64,000 bases of DNA, from the NCBI RefSeq assembly GCF_004151485.1, contig NZ_SBFF01000010.1, forward strand, positions 124,352-188,351, read 5' to 3'. Below the pieces are notes generated by a model. That model searched no databases. It was not told the DNA's origin and was given only the letters and a program-made list of their open reading frames with translations. The position numbers and the translations under genes were made by a program. Origin of the DNA: Sphingosinicella sp. CPCC 101087 (GTDB lineage Bacteria; Pseudomonadota; Alphaproteobacteria; Sphingomonadales; Sphingomonadaceae). Positions 49,075 to 58,692 of the stretch are shown here, one piece after another (the first letter of the stretch is position 1; each line of letters begins with the position of its first letter).

Positions 49075-49911
49075 GTGCTGCCGAACCTGATCGTGATTGG
49101 GGCCATGAAGGCGGGGACGACCAGCCTTCACCAATACCTGAGCCTCCATCCCGAGATATGCATGTCGGATCCCAAGGAGACAGACTTCTTCGTCGAAACT
49201 GGAAACTGGCAAAGAGGCCTCGCCTGGTACCAGTCGAGCTTCGCGCGCCCGGCCGCGATATGGGGCGATGCCTCTCCCAACTACACCGCCTATCCGCACC
49301 TGAAGGGGGTTCCGGAGCGGATGCATTCGGTCGTCCCGGACGCGAAGCTGATCTACGTCGTCCGCGATCCGATCGCCCGGATGGTCTCGAACTATCTCCA
49401 CAACGTCCATGGCGGCAGGGAAGAAAGGCCCATTGCAGAAGCGCTGCTCGACCCGTCCTCCCGCTATTTAAATCGGAGCCGCTATTATCTCCAGGTTCGG
49501 CAGTTCCTCGACTATTACGACCAATCCCGGATTATGATTGTGTCGAGCGAAGAGCTGTCTGCCGATCGGGTCAAGGTGCTTCGCGAGGTCTTCGCATTTC
49601 TCGGCGTTGACGACACCTTCCGATCAGATGAGTTTCATGGAGTCAGCGGCGCGTCGGCCGAACACAAGCGGCAGCTGACACTCATGGGTCGCCTGTCGAG
49701 GGGGCTCGCTCGGGCGGTCGAGCCGATCATGCCATCGCGAAATGAAGCTTGGAGCGAATTGAAGCAAAGTGCTCGGCTGCTGCTCTCTCGCGAACGGGCA
49801 CGCCCGATGCTCAAGGATGATGCGCGTGAACGGATTGCGGACCTGCTCGCCGAAGACGTGGCCCAATTCCGAAGTTGGTCGCGCGTCGATTTCAATAATT
49901 GGTCGATCTAG
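49075..49911 (+). CDS. PAPS-dependent sulfotransferase (first)
   Basis: A 278-residue sulfotransferase of the glycan/heparan type. The 5'-phosphosulfate loop is NLIVIGAMKAGTTSLHQYL at the N-terminus and the 3'-phosphate site is LIYVVRDPIARMVSNYLHNV near residues 101-120. It should move sulfate from PAPS to a hydroxyl or amino group, most likely on a carbohydrate. I chose GTG 49075 because AAGGAAG precedes it and because VLPNLIVIG aligns exactly with the MLPNLIVIG start of the second sulfotransferase; an ATG at 49036 is also possible. It directly follows the sulfate-activation genes and the cysQ remnant. Confidence 0.88.
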   Translation: MLPNLIVIGAMKAGTTSLHQYLSLHPEICMSDPKETDFFVETGNWQRGLAWYQSSFARPAAIWGDASPNYTAYPHLKGVPERMHSVVPDAKLIYVVRDPIARMVSNYLHNVHGGREERPIAEALLDPSSRYLNRSRYYLQVRQFLDYYDQSRIMIVSSEELSADRVKVLREVFAFLGVDDTFRSDEFHGVSGASAEHKRQLTLMGRLSRGLARAVEPIMPSRNEAWSELKQSARLLLSRERARPMLKDDARERIADLLAEDVAQFRSWSRVDFNNWSI

Positions 49912-50092
49912 CAACGACGCGCTGTCGGCGTCGGACCCCAACGTTCACTGCGAGGCTCCTCCGCGCGATGTCCGCCCGTTCGCGCGCGATGTACCGCCCC
50001 CATTCATGGCAACTGGAATAGGATCTAACGGCCGTCCCGACGCTGGATCGAGGCTGCGTTGGGGGAAGGCATTTCAGTGACGCTGGCCGATT

Positions 50093-50606
50093 ACAGCGGA
50101 CAGCGGCCACTACCCCATCGACAGCACCGCGGTCCGCGCTCATATTTCGGCAGCGGGCGGAAAAGGGGGACTCATCGACCAGTTCTTGGCCGCGCGCGGG
50201 GCGGGTTCACCAGTAAGCTTCACTGCCTGGCCGCGCTGCCCTCCGACGACCGCTTGCCTTCCACCTGACGAGTGGTGAAACCGCTGATTACAAGGCATAC
50301 GATGCGCTGATGGGCCTGCTCGAACGTGCTACCAAGGCTCTGCTCGCGGACAAAGGCTATGGTGCCACCTCGGTCCGTCCCGACCTTGCTGATAGGAACA
50401 TCAAATCCGTCATTCCGGCGCGCCTAAATCGCCGTGTGAAGTTCGAACTCGTGGTGCGCCCTACAAGCAGGGTAACCGCATCGGGCGTATGTTAGGCCGT
50501 TTGAAGATCAACCGTTCCATCGCTACCTGCAATGTTCAGCTAGCCGACAGCTTCCCAAGCACGGTCGATTTCGCCACAGCAAGATACTGGCGCAAATCTG
50601 GTGGTG
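50093..50606 (+). pseudogene. IS5-family transposase remnant
   Basis: Pieces of an IS5-type DDE transposase occur in shifting frames: GHYPIDSTAVRAHISAAGGK (first aspartate), then LAFHLTSGETADYKAYDAL and ALLADKGYGA (second aspartate region), NIKSVIPARLNRRVK, and finally GRLKINRSIATCNVQLADS with TARYW. In intact relatives the third catalytic residue lies in RIERMFG; here the equivalent reads RIGRML, so the glutamate appears lost. The N-terminal third of the gene is not recognisable. I could not find terminal inverted repeats. It lies between the first sulfotransferase and the flippase, marking a past insertion. Confidence 0.75.
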
Positions 50607-50692
50607 CCTTAAGTCAGGAGGATGACTTGGGAGGCATGCCCAACATCGACCAGTACGAATGCTCGCCAGCTGTTCTGCATCAATAAAGAGAA

Positions 50693-52210
50693 CTAATCTT
50701 CGCGGATGCGGGCTAGACGCCGATGAGTTGCGAGATTGATTAGCGCTTTAGATAGAACCAGCGCTTCGGACTCCGGCCCGATGGGCCGACCCGAAAGCAG
50801 CCATAGCAGCCCAGACGTGACGATATAGCTCACCGTGCCAACTACAATCGAGAATAAGATAAGCAAGGCCAGGCCTGCGTTGCCCCCTCCGGTTGGAAAT
50901 GCCCATTGCACAATTAGAACAGCCCCGATCATAACTGCGCCTGCAGCAAGACACCGGATATTCGCCCGCAATTGAGCCGCGACAGTGAGTCCGGTCATTC
51001 GGTAGATCAGTTGCATATTTATGAGAATAGTTATCGCGCCCACAGCTGTGCGTGCGTAGATTAGGCCCACAAATCCCCAATAATACATTCCCAAAAGTAT
51101 CAGCGGGACCCGGAGCACGAACTGCAGCAATGCCCGCCTGAACAGGGTGGCAGTGATGCCTTGCGCCATGGCAACAGACGCCGCCAATGACCCGAGGGTC
51201 CCGAAGGCATAGATGGCGCCAATCGCCTGCACGATGATAATGGCCGGAGCCCACGCTTCCCCCATCGCTAAGCGGACAAGCGGATCGGCGATCAGGGCTG
51301 TGCCGAGGCCCGCCGGCAACGCCACGGCCGTCACGAGAGCTTGGGCACGCTGATAGGCATTGCGCAAGGAACCCGGGTCGCCCGAAAGTAGAGAAAAGGC
51401 TGGAAAAAGTGTCTGAGTCAATGGTTTCACCGCCTCTCGGGTCGCGACAGTCGCCAGGCTGCTTCCGACGGTATAGAAGCCCAGAGAGGCGCGCCCGAGG
51501 ACTCCGCCAACGAGCATGTGATCGAACCGATAGTTGAGCGTGTCGACGACCTGGCTCAGCGTAAGCCACATAGAAAATGACCAAAGCTCCCGCCCGTGTT
51601 TCCAGCTGAACCGCGGACGAAAGGGAAACAGGCTGTACGAAAGCACTGTGCTCGTAAGTTGGCCGGCGATCGTGCCGATTACGAGCGCCCAATAGGTTTG
51701 ATATGAAACTGCAATACTAACGGAGACGACGGCGAAAACAAAGTTATTCGCCACACTCAATACAAATACCTGCCAGAACACTAGCTCCTTCTGCATCTTG
51801 ATCAGCCGTGGGTTGGTGAAGCCGTTCAAGATCACGCTAGCCGAGAGCGCATACATCACATCGTCGAGTCGCGGTTCCGAATAGAGAATTGCGAGCGGCC
51901 ATGCGGCTACGCAGAATATGCAAGCTAAAACGAATCCTCTGATTATTCCAAGTGTCCAAGCCGTATGATAATGGTCATCAGCGGGGCTCTTGTGATGTAT
52001 CAGTGCCGAGGCCATCGAAAGGTTCGTGAGCGAGTTAAGTATAGCCAAGCTAGTCGAGGCCAACGCAACTAGTCCGAAATCCTCCGGCACGAGCAGCCGG
52101 GCCAAGACAAATGTGCTCAGGACCGTGAGCAGATTGCTGAGCCCCCTGCCGCCACTAATCCAAAGGCTACCCTTTGCAAGCCTGCTTCTAATGCTCGTCA
52201 AAATACGCAC
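50693..52210 (-). CDS. Polysaccharide flippase, Wzx/WzxC-like (second)
   Basis: A 505-residue polytopic protein of the PST/MOP superfamily with about 12-14 helices. The N-terminus SRLAKGSLWISGGRGLSNLL, then LVPEDFGLVALASTSLAILN and LNYRFDHMLVGGVLGRASLG, are typical of the WzxC/AmsL/TuaB-like branch. It should flip lipid-linked glycan units. Codon use is less GC-biased than in the flippase at 34.4 kb, and it runs against its neighbours, both consistent with a separately acquired gene. It may serve the glycan made by the enzymes between 53 and 61 kb. Confidence 0.87.
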   Translation of the reverse strand: MRILTSIRSRLAKGSLWISGGRGLSNLLTVLSTFVLARLLVPEDFGLVALASTSLAILNSLTNLSMASALIHHKSPADDHYHTAWTLGIIRGFVLACIFCVAAWPLAILYSEPRLDDVMYALSASVILNGFTNPRLIKMQKELVFWQVFVLSVANNFVFAVVSVSIAVSYQTYWALVIGTIAGQLTSTVLSYSLFPFRPRFSWKHGRELWSFSMWLTLSQVVDTLNYRFDHMLVGGVLGRASLGFYTVGSSLATVATREAVKPLTQTLFPAFSLLSGDPGSLRNAYQRAQALVTAVALPAGLGTALIADPLVRLAMGEAWAPAIIIVQAIGAIYAFGTLGSLAASVAMAQGITATLFRRALLQFVLRVPLILLGMYYWGFVGLIYARTAVGAITILINMQLIYRMTGLTVAAQLRANIRCLAAGAVMIGAVLIVQWAFPTGGGNAGLALLILFSIVVGTVSYIVTSGLLWLLSGRPIGPESEALVLSKALINLATHRRLARIRED

Positions 52211-52392
52211 CCCAAACGCCGCAATGGCTGCATTGAGATCGCTGCAGCCATTGCGATTGGCTGCAGTCGCAGCCTGTGTCAGGTCCGTCCGTCGCCAAGG
52301 TCGGGCTTACCTGAACGGGCCGATCGGCGCCTCATCTGCCAAACCTAATCGCTGGCAAACGATTATGATGAACCACGCCATCTCGGGAGCAT

Positions 52393-53091
52393 TCAGGCGG
52401 CTTGTCGTTCGAAGACGTAGAAATCGGCAAAACTCGTGTTTACCGGATCGGCCGGATCGAAGGGGTGCCGATTCTTCACGTGCTGCACGACCTTGAATTC
52501 TGGGCGCTTCTCCTCAACCCAGGCTGTAAAGTTGCGGTGCCGTACGTGAGGCACGCGGGACGGTTCTTCGACGTTGCTCGAGTAGATAATCACAGATCGT
52601 GTCGACGCATCGAACAACCTGTGCATATACGCTTCGAAAACCTCGTCCTCGACCAAATGATATACTACATCCAGAGAAAGGACGAGGTCAGCAGTTAAAT
52701 CATCTGGAACTTCATCTATGTGCATAAATCGCAAATCAGGACGATTGCTAAACTTTCTCCGGCAGATATTAACGGCAACATGAGATACGTCGACGCCTAC
52801 GTAAGCAGGATACTCAGCAAGAGCGACCTGCGCTCCGTCGCCAGATCCAAATTCCAACACCGATCGGACCTCGTGCAATTTCACGAAGTTGTTGAGGAAA
52901 TCGGCCTTGAAGCGGGCAAGACGGTTATATGAGCCCGCCCCCGAATTTCCGCCGCTATCATAGCGTTGCTCCCAGTAGCGGTCGGAAGACGTAAACTCAA
53001 TCCTCGGCGTCTTCGATCCACCTGAATTCCGATGTCTGGGTGCTCGAAAACGAGCCAATATCCTGCTTGCGATTCCGCGAGGCATCCGCAT
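52393..53091 (-). CDS. SAM-dependent methyltransferase
   Basis: A 232-residue class I methyltransferase. A basic N-terminal tail (about 1-25) leads to SDRYWEQRYDSGGNSGAGSY, a segment shared with several glycan-locus methyltransferases. Motif I is RSVLEFGSGDGAQVALAEYP (about residues 76-95), with YVGVDVSHVAVNICRRKF for strand 2 and ADLVLSLDVVYHLVEDEVF for motif IV. The substrate is unknown; methylation of a sugar in the second polysaccharide is the simplest reading. The gene is on the minus strand, upstream of the flippase gene, with a 182-base spacer in which I see no other feature. Confidence 0.78.
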   Translation of the reverse strand: MRMPRGIASRILARFRAPRHRNSGGSKTPRIEFTSSDRYWEQRYDSGGNSGAGSYNRLARFKADFLNNFVKLHEVRSVLEFGSGDGAQVALAEYPAYVGVDVSHVAVNICRRKFSNRPDLRFMHIDEVPDDLTADLVLSLDVVYHLVEDEVFEAYMHRLFDASTRSVIIYSSNVEEPSRVPHVRHRNFTAWVEEKRPEFKVVQHVKNRHPFDPADPVNTSFADFYVFERQAA

Positions 53092-53687
53092 TCCTTTGTC
53101 GAGTGCGGATCAGATATCGTTAGGGGCTCGGTATCGCAATGGTCCAAGTGCGGGGTCCAGCCCAATGGGAGCGGCGATCGCATTCCCGGCTGGCGGTGTG
53201 GCTTCGCGCGGACCATCATCGGCGATCATCAGGGGTAAAACCTCAGCCTACGGTGATTGCCGACGACCAACAACCCGATGGCCCTCATAGTGTTGCCTCG
53301 GATGAGTGCTGATGCCTGGTCTCTCTGTTTCGTGCTCGCCTTTGTCGCAGAGCGGGTGATGCGACTGAAGGCCGGCTCCTGCCGTGCTGATATTGCCGAG
53401 AAGAACTCGGAGCGCCTGGTGCAGCGCGCTAGCGCGATTCGGAGACCCGCGCCGCCGGCACGGTCGCGTTCAGGAGATTAGAAAGGATAGCGGACCGGCC
53501 AAGCTGCACGGCCACAAGAGAATCTATCCTCCCCTCCGAACTTCAAGGGGAATCCAACACGATGGGTTGAGCCCGCGCCTGCTGCTGCTATAAGCTCGCC
53601 CGGACATATCTGAGGACGGACTCAAGCTCGCGCTCCTCTCTCAAGAAATGCAACCGAGGCGGTGGCCGGCTAGTCGGAGTTAGGAGA
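53092..53687. other. 596-base spacer without recognisable gene
   Basis: This gap separates two divergent methyltransferase genes. It has short open frames on both strands, but none shows a recognisable domain, ribosome site or coding-like composition. I saw no inverted repeat ends. It probably holds divergent promoters plus decayed sequence, as suggested by the lower GC and the transposase remnant nearby. Confidence 0.5.
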
Positions 53688-54584
53688 ATGATGCTCGCGT
53701 CCATCGGTCAATTGCCTATCATCGGCCCCACTACACGTGCTTTCCGTCGCACCCTGCGCGGCCCAGCTCACATGGTCCTGAATCGGAGTTCTACCGCAAG
53801 GGAACTCCGGAGGCACCTTCCCGTGGCGCGGCAACTCGCCCGGGCGGGACGCTTCATGGATGCGGCGCGGTGGGCTATACTTACGGCCAGGGGGAAAAAG
53901 GAGCAGCTTCGGATGAAGCTGCACGGACGATGGATCATCGTTCGTACCTGCTCTCCGGATGCGCGTGTCGCTTTGAGCTGCTTTGGAGGAGAGTTCGACG
54001 AACTTTTACGAGCCGTGCCCAGGTTGCGCCATGGGCTCATCATCGACGGAGGCGGCTACATTGGTACGGCCGCAATTGTCTTCGCGGAGGCCTTTCCAGA
54101 AGCGACCATCGTGACGCTCGAGCCCAGCCAAGGAAACTACGAGGTGCTGAAGATGAATGTCTCCAGTTATCCGAATATCCGCCCGATGATGAAAGCGTTA
54201 ACGCCCAGATCGGGTCAGCGGACACTTCGCAACCGGGGGACGGGGGAGTGGGGCTTCACTATCGTGGATAACCCACGCGACAATACCGAAAGTCAGCCTA
54301 TAGAATCTGTGGACTGCATCACGATCGAAGAGATTATGGGGCAGCTTTCTAAGGTGGGTGTGGACATCCTCAAACTGGATATTGAAGGTGGTGAGCATTC
54401 CGTTCTCGGGGAGAACAATGATTGGATCGGACGGACTGGTGCAATCTGCATCGAGCTTCACGATCGGATCGTAGATGGATGTACCAGTGTCTATCAGCGC
54501 GTGACTGAGGGAAGAGAGAACAGCAAGATGGCAGGCGAGAAATTCCTGTCCATTTCAGGCGCTCTGTTCAGCGACAACAAATGA
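53688..54584 (+). CDS. FkbM family methyltransferase
   Basis: A 298-residue FkbM-type O-methyltransferase. The SAM-binding part is HGLIIDGGGYIGTAAIVFAE (about residues 115-134) with ATIVTLEPSQGNYEVLKMN for the second strand; VDILKLDIEGGEHSVLGE is the family's conserved block. The first 80 residues are helical and basic. FkbM proteins methylate hydroxyls of small molecules and of glycans, and are frequent in capsule and O-antigen loci. Two in-frame ATGs, at 53688 and 53691, could both serve as start; TAGGAG-like sequence lies just upstream. Confidence 0.85.
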   Translation: MMLASIGQLPIIGPTTRAFRRTLRGPAHMVLNRSSTARELRRHLPVARQLARAGRFMDAARWAILTARGKKEQLRMKLHGRWIIVRTCSPDARVALSCFGGEFDELLRAVPRLRHGLIIDGGGYIGTAAIVFAEAFPEATIVTLEPSQGNYEVLKMNVSSYPNIRPMMKALTPRSGQRTLRNRGTGEWGFTIVDNPRDNTESQPIESVDCITIEEIMGQLSKVGVDILKLDIEGGEHSVLGENNDWIGRTGAICIELHDRIVDGCTSVYQRVTEGRENSKMAGEKFLSISGALFSDNK

Positions 54585-54708
54585 GGTGCCACGACGTCGC
54601 TTGCGGCCGCGGCGTGCCGACGCCAGCCTCACCAGCATCAAAAATCCTCTGCGATTGATCCCGGGAGGTCCGCGAGCGAAGCGGTCCGCCTCAGACTCGA
54701 AGGACTAT

Positions 54709-55410
54709 ATGAAGTTAGCGCAATTGATCAACAGGGCCGTGGCTCCATTCGGTCTGATGATCGTCCCGAAGAGGACGGAACCACTCCTGTACCAACATGA
54801 ATATGGGTCGGGTGGGTATAACGAATATAAGCGGATCCAAATCCGCCACAACAAACGGAAGCTGGATGCGGTCTGGGCAGACGAGGAAACTCTCGAGTGT
54901 ATCGCACGCTATCTCGAGGACTCTCCAATTAATCTGAGCCAGGGGCTCTGTCACGGTGCAAGGAACGGCTGGGAGGTCACTTGGTTCAAGAAGCGGCTTG
55001 GATGCCAGATGATCGGCACAGACATATCGGACACGGCCAATGGCCTAGAGGACATGGTTCAACACGACTTCCATGACGTCAAGCCGGATTGGATTGGTAA
55101 GTTCTCGTTCATATACACGAACTCTCTTGACCAAGCCTTCGCCCCTGATCGCGCGCTCAGCGCATGGGCAGATCAGTTGTCCCCAGGCGGCGCAATATTC
55201 ATCGAGCACACCATGTACCATTCTGCCTCCCATGCGTCGGAGATGGATCCATTTGGAGCTCACCCGATGGTGATGCCTTATCTCCTGTTCGAGTGGGGCA
55301 GAGGGAAGTATGCTCTCGCCGACATTCTCAAGGCGGGGGGGCAGAGCAATCGCCGTGCCGTTGTCGAGGACAAAGGGCAGGTGTGGGTGTTCGTCGTCAA
55401 GAAGATCTAG
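54709..55410 (+). CDS. Methyltransferase-like protein
   Basis: A 233-residue protein with a partly degenerate class I methyltransferase fold. GLCHGARNGWEVTWFKKRLG takes the place of motif I, followed by MIGTDISDTANGLEDMVQHD (acid after strand 2) and WADQLSPGGAIFIEHT. The glycine-rich loop is poorer than usual, so SAM binding is likely but not certain. ATG 54709 is chosen because AAGGA lies six bases upstream; an earlier GTG at 54586 would add 41 arginine-rich residues. It follows the FkbM gene on the same strand and may act on the same glycan. Confidence 0.7.
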   Translation: MKLAQLINRAVAPFGLMIVPKRTEPLLYQHEYGSGGYNEYKRIQIRHNKRKLDAVWADEETLECIARYLEDSPINLSQGLCHGARNGWEVTWFKKRLGCQMIGTDISDTANGLEDMVQHDFHDVKPDWIGKFSFIYTNSLDQAFAPDRALSAWADQLSPGGAIFIEHTMYHSASHASEMDPFGAHPMVMPYLLFEWGRGKYALADILKAGGQSNRRAVVEDKGQVWVFVVKKI

Positions 55411-55536
55411 CGCATTCTGAGTTTTTGCGCCCTCCCTTAAGCCCTTCGCCCGATATGCTGCCAAGCCCCGCAAGCCGTTCGTATCCGTGCGATGTAGAAC
55501 GGGTACCACAATGATCCTAATGAGGAGACGATAAGG

Positions 55537-56610
55537 GTGCCGCAATCGCGCGGACGGTTTCATTCGGCGCAATGGATCTTGCGGGTAGCAAGACGCCTGC
55601 GAGACTATCGTGACACGATACTTGGGTGGCTAAGGGAGGTGCTATTCCCGTTGCGGATTCGCCACGTCGCCGGCCCACGACGTTTACAGGCGAATTCATC
55701 ACATGTCGTTGTGGTTTGCCTCGTTCGCGACGGCAGGGCGTACATCGAAGAATTCCTACGTCACTATCGTGAAATAGGTGTGAAGCATGTTGTCTTCCTC
55801 GATAATGGCTCGAGCGACGGAACGGTCGAGACTGCCTCCCGATTGGGCGCGACCGTGCTGCGGACGCAGGCGCCATACAAGCACTATAAGGTGATCACCA
55901 AGCGTTATCTGATCCGGCGATTCGGCCGGCGGAACTGGGTCCTCTGCGTCGATATCGACGAATTGTTTGACTATCCTCTCCGGCACAAGATTCCACTTAA
56001 TCGTTTGATCGCGTATCTCGAAGCGAAAGGCTTCACAGCGATGGCGGCTCAGATGCTTGATCTCTTCCCCGCGGACAGCTTGTCGAAACCCACGGAGGAA
56101 CCATGGCGAACTGAGCACCGATATTATGATTGTGGTCCTGTTGAGCACATGGACTACACAGAGTACTTCTCAGGAAAGAACGTAAGCAGTAATCCGAACG
56201 TGAAGGCGCTGGTTGGCGGAGTGAGGCAAGCTCGTTTCGGTGTTCGGGCTCTCCTGACAAAGCATCCTCTCGTATACCCACCGAGCGGTATAAAGTATAT
56301 CAATTCACATCTGGTAGAAGGAGCTGTTGTTGCCGACGTGACAGGAGTGCTTCTCCACTACAAGTATGTCGGAGACTTTCTAACCTACTTCAGAAGGATT
56401 GTCCAGGAAGAGAGTTTCTGGAAAGGATCTAGTGCGCAGGTGGACTACCTCCGGGCGATAGAGGCGGACGAAACTTTCTCACTCTTCGGAGCTTCCGCGC
56501 GTGAGTTGCGAATGATCGGGCAGCTCGTGGACGAGGGCTTTCTCTACATGTCGCAGGAGTTCGTGCACTATGCCGGGGTGCCGATCCAAACCCTGCCGGA
56601 GCAAGCGTGA
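55537..56610 (+). CDS. GT-A glycosyltransferase, Glyco_tranf_2_4/GT92-like
   Basis: A 357-residue protein of the group often labelled glycosyltransferase family 2 or 92. A basic N-terminal region (about 1-50) precedes VVVVCLVRDGRAYIEEFLRH, GVKHVVFLDNGSSDGTVETA and NWVLCVDIDELFDYPL, where the DID motif should bind metal and nucleotide. A long C-terminal half has HLVEGAVVADVTGVLLHYKY, found in this group. The start is GTG 55537 with GAGGAG upstream. The sugar and acceptor are unknown. Base composition is noticeably less GC-rich than in the 18-45 kb part. Confidence 0.8.
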   Translation: MPQSRGRFHSAQWILRVARRLRDYRDTILGWLREVLFPLRIRHVAGPRRLQANSSHVVVVCLVRDGRAYIEEFLRHYREIGVKHVVFLDNGSSDGTVETASRLGATVLRTQAPYKHYKVITKRYLIRRFGRRNWVLCVDIDELFDYPLRHKIPLNRLIAYLEAKGFTAMAAQMLDLFPADSLSKPTEEPWRTEHRYYDCGPVEHMDYTEYFSGKNVSSNPNVKALVGGVRQARFGVRALLTKHPLVYPPSGIKYINSHLVEGAVVADVTGVLLHYKYVGDFLTYFRRIVQEESFWKGSSAQVDYLRAIEADETFSLFGASARELRMIGQLVDEGFLYMSQEFVHYAGVPIQTLPEQA

Positions 56611-56721
56611 ATCCTCGCGTGGTCCTGCACTGCCATTTGGCGTGCGCAAAGATGGGACTTCTGGCATCGGGGAGCGCGGGGTGATCGGGCCGACTGACAC
56701 GGCTGCGGGAGCTGCTGCCAG

Positions 56722-57789
56722 ATGACCGAGAAATCATTCCGTACCGGGCGGCCGCTGGTTAGCATCGTCATGTCCGTGTACAACGGGCTGCCATATATGA
56801 CCGCCGCGCTCGAGAGCCTCGTGGGGCAGACCTATACGAATCTTGAGTTCGTTATCGTCGATGACGGCTCCACTGATGGCTCGCGCGAGGTCCTACGCGC
56901 TTACGCGGTCCGTGATGAACGCTTTCGATTGATCGAGCAGCCAAATGCAGGCCTCACCAAGGCTCTAATTCGGGGCGTATCGGAATCTCGTGGGACTTAT
57001 GTGGCTCGCATGGACGCAGACGATATCTCAGTCCCACATCGTATCGAACGACAGGTTGAGGCACTTGAAGCTGATCCGTCGGCGGTGGGGGCTTTCGGAC
57101 GCTACGAACGTATAACCGCGGACGGAGCTGTCGTCAGGATCAGCCCACCAATTTTATTCCCACACCTTCTGCCATGGTATCAGACATTTCGAAACCTGAT
57201 TGGGCACGGACCGATGATGTTTCGAAGGCAGGCTTATGAAAGGGCCGGCGGCTATGATGCGGAATTCCGCTTTGGGCAAGACTATGATCTGTGGTCGCGC
57301 CTGATAAAGCTCGGCCGCATCATCGTTCTCGATGAAGTGCTCTACAAGTTCCGAATTGGACATGCCAGCATATCGACGCAATACTCCAGCGATCAGCAGA
57401 ACTACGGGACAATCGTGAACCAGCGCGTCTACCATGAGCTTACGGGCCACAAAATAGATGCGCTGTGGGCGCGAAAGCTAAGGCACTTTTGGGGCGGAAA
57501 CGACAAGATCCCGTTCGAAGCCAAGGACGCCGTGCAGCTGAACCGATTTCTTGTGACAGCGTTTCGGGCTTATTCTGCTTCCGTCGGCGCAGAGCGGGAT
57601 TGCCGAGTTCAGCTTCAAACCACTGTCGCCCGGCAGTGGATCAGATGGGCGAGCCGGAGCGCCCATTCAACGGACGTTGTCGCTTCACTCAAGTACCTTC
57701 TCCTGGCCCTGCGATGGCAGCCTTGGCTGCCGTTCGAGATTGCGAGCACCCGCGTGCAACGCTTCCGAACTCGCCGTCAAATGGACTAG
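56722..57789 (+). CDS. Glycosyltransferase family 2
   Basis: A 355-residue GT-A enzyme. RPLVSIVMSVYNGLPYMTAA starts the domain, FVIVDDGSTDGSREVLRAY binds the nucleotide and VARMDADDISVPHRIERQVE holds the metal-binding DAD. GGYDAEFRFGQDYDLWSRLI contains the likely catalytic-base ED/QD region; here it reads QDYDLW rather than the more common EDYDLW. The C-terminal 110 residues are variable and probably set specificity. It acts in the cytoplasm on a lipid-linked acceptor. The end is 24 bases from the end of the convergent gene. Confidence 0.87.
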   Translation: MTEKSFRTGRPLVSIVMSVYNGLPYMTAALESLVGQTYTNLEFVIVDDGSTDGSREVLRAYAVRDERFRLIEQPNAGLTKALIRGVSESRGTYVARMDADDISVPHRIERQVEALEADPSAVGAFGRYERITADGAVVRISPPILFPHLLPWYQTFRNLIGHGPMMFRRQAYERAGGYDAEFRFGQDYDLWSRLIKLGRIIVLDEVLYKFRIGHASISTQYSSDQQNYGTIVNQRVYHELTGHKIDALWARKLRHFWGGNDKIPFEAKDAVQLNRFLVTAFRAYSASVGAERDCRVQLQTTVARQWIRWASRSAHSTDVVASLKYLLLALRWQPWLPFEIASTRVQRFRTRRQMD

Positions 57790-57813
57790 CACGACAATCT
57801 AACGACCGGTCGA

Positions 57814-58692
57814 TTAGGCCGCCAAGTCCGGCTGGCCGAACGCCTGCCGTAATGCGGCCACTTGATGATCGTTACCGCCCATCTTGTTCGTGTTGAACAA
57901 TCGAATTGACTGGCTTTCCGGCCACGTTGCCAGCCGAAACTTAGGGCCCACCTTGCGATGACGCACGGCGCCCAAGCGCGCCATCCAGAAGAACCAAAGG
58001 TCGTCCGCGTCCGGGCAGAGCTCGAGAAACAGGCGGCGGTCCAGTGCCTTGGATGGAAGGCAGCCCGGGAAGAACAGAACTCCGGCACCAGTCGTGCCTA
58101 TCAGGTCGGCAGAGGGCATTCGCGCCCTTGCGTCCTGCACATCCCTTTCCCACTCGAGATATGGCGCAATATGACCGTCCGATGTGATCCGGACGCGATG
58201 GGCTCGGTGACAAACTAAACAGGGGTTGCTCGGATCGTAGCCGTCGACCAGCATCTCCAACCAATCAGGGCTGTACCTGAGGTCGTCGTCCGCGGTTGCA
58301 ATAAAGGCGTCTGGATAGGCTTCGAGCGCAGGAACGAGCTTCTTGTACGATCGGATATCCTCGCACGGGATAATCCGTACGCCACGGTTCTGAAGCGATC
58401 TTACCTTGTTAGGCAGTGCCGCCACGTCGCTATGCGCAATCCACAGGAGAATGCCGTCCGCTGCCGTCGTCTGCTGAAGCAGGGATTCGAGAGTCAGGTG
58501 GAGGGTCCGGAAGCGCGGCGGGTACGAGGTAAGCGAGATGAAAAGCTTCCCGGGAAGGGAGTGGGCCCGACTGCTGTCCGCAGCCCATCGTGACGCGTGC
58601 AGTTCCCTTTCTGCACGCCAGATGGCCCGGCGAGTGCGTAGTTCGCGCCGGATGCCTTGAGGAAACAGGGACAGAATGGCCGCTCGAATCAC
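57814..58692 (-). CDS. Putative GT-A glycosyltransferase
   Basis: A 292-residue protein with a GT-A-like layout: GKLFISLTSYPPRFRTLHLT, LESLLQQTTAADGILLWIAH, then AFIATADDDLRYSPDWLEML with three consecutive aspartates as the probable metal site, and LIGTTGAGVLFFPGCL. Proteins of this sort are usually annotated as glycosyltransferases of unknown specificity. The C-terminal LCPDADDLWFFWMARLG contains an acidic patch that could serve as catalytic base. It is on the minus strand among plus-strand neighbours, another sign of shuffled gene order here. Confidence 0.7.
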   Translation of the reverse strand: MIRAAILSLFPQGIRRELRTRRAIWRAERELHASRWAADSSRAHSLPGKLFISLTSYPPRFRTLHLTLESLLQQTTAADGILLWIAHSDVAALPNKVRSLQNRGVRIIPCEDIRSYKKLVPALEAYPDAFIATADDDLRYSPDWLEMLVDGYDPSNPCLVCHRAHRVRITSDGHIAPYLEWERDVQDARARMPSADLIGTTGAGVLFFPGCLPSKALDRRLFLELCPDADDLWFFWMARLGAVRHRKVGPKFRLATWPESQSIRLFNTNKMGGNDHQVAALRQAFGQPDLAA

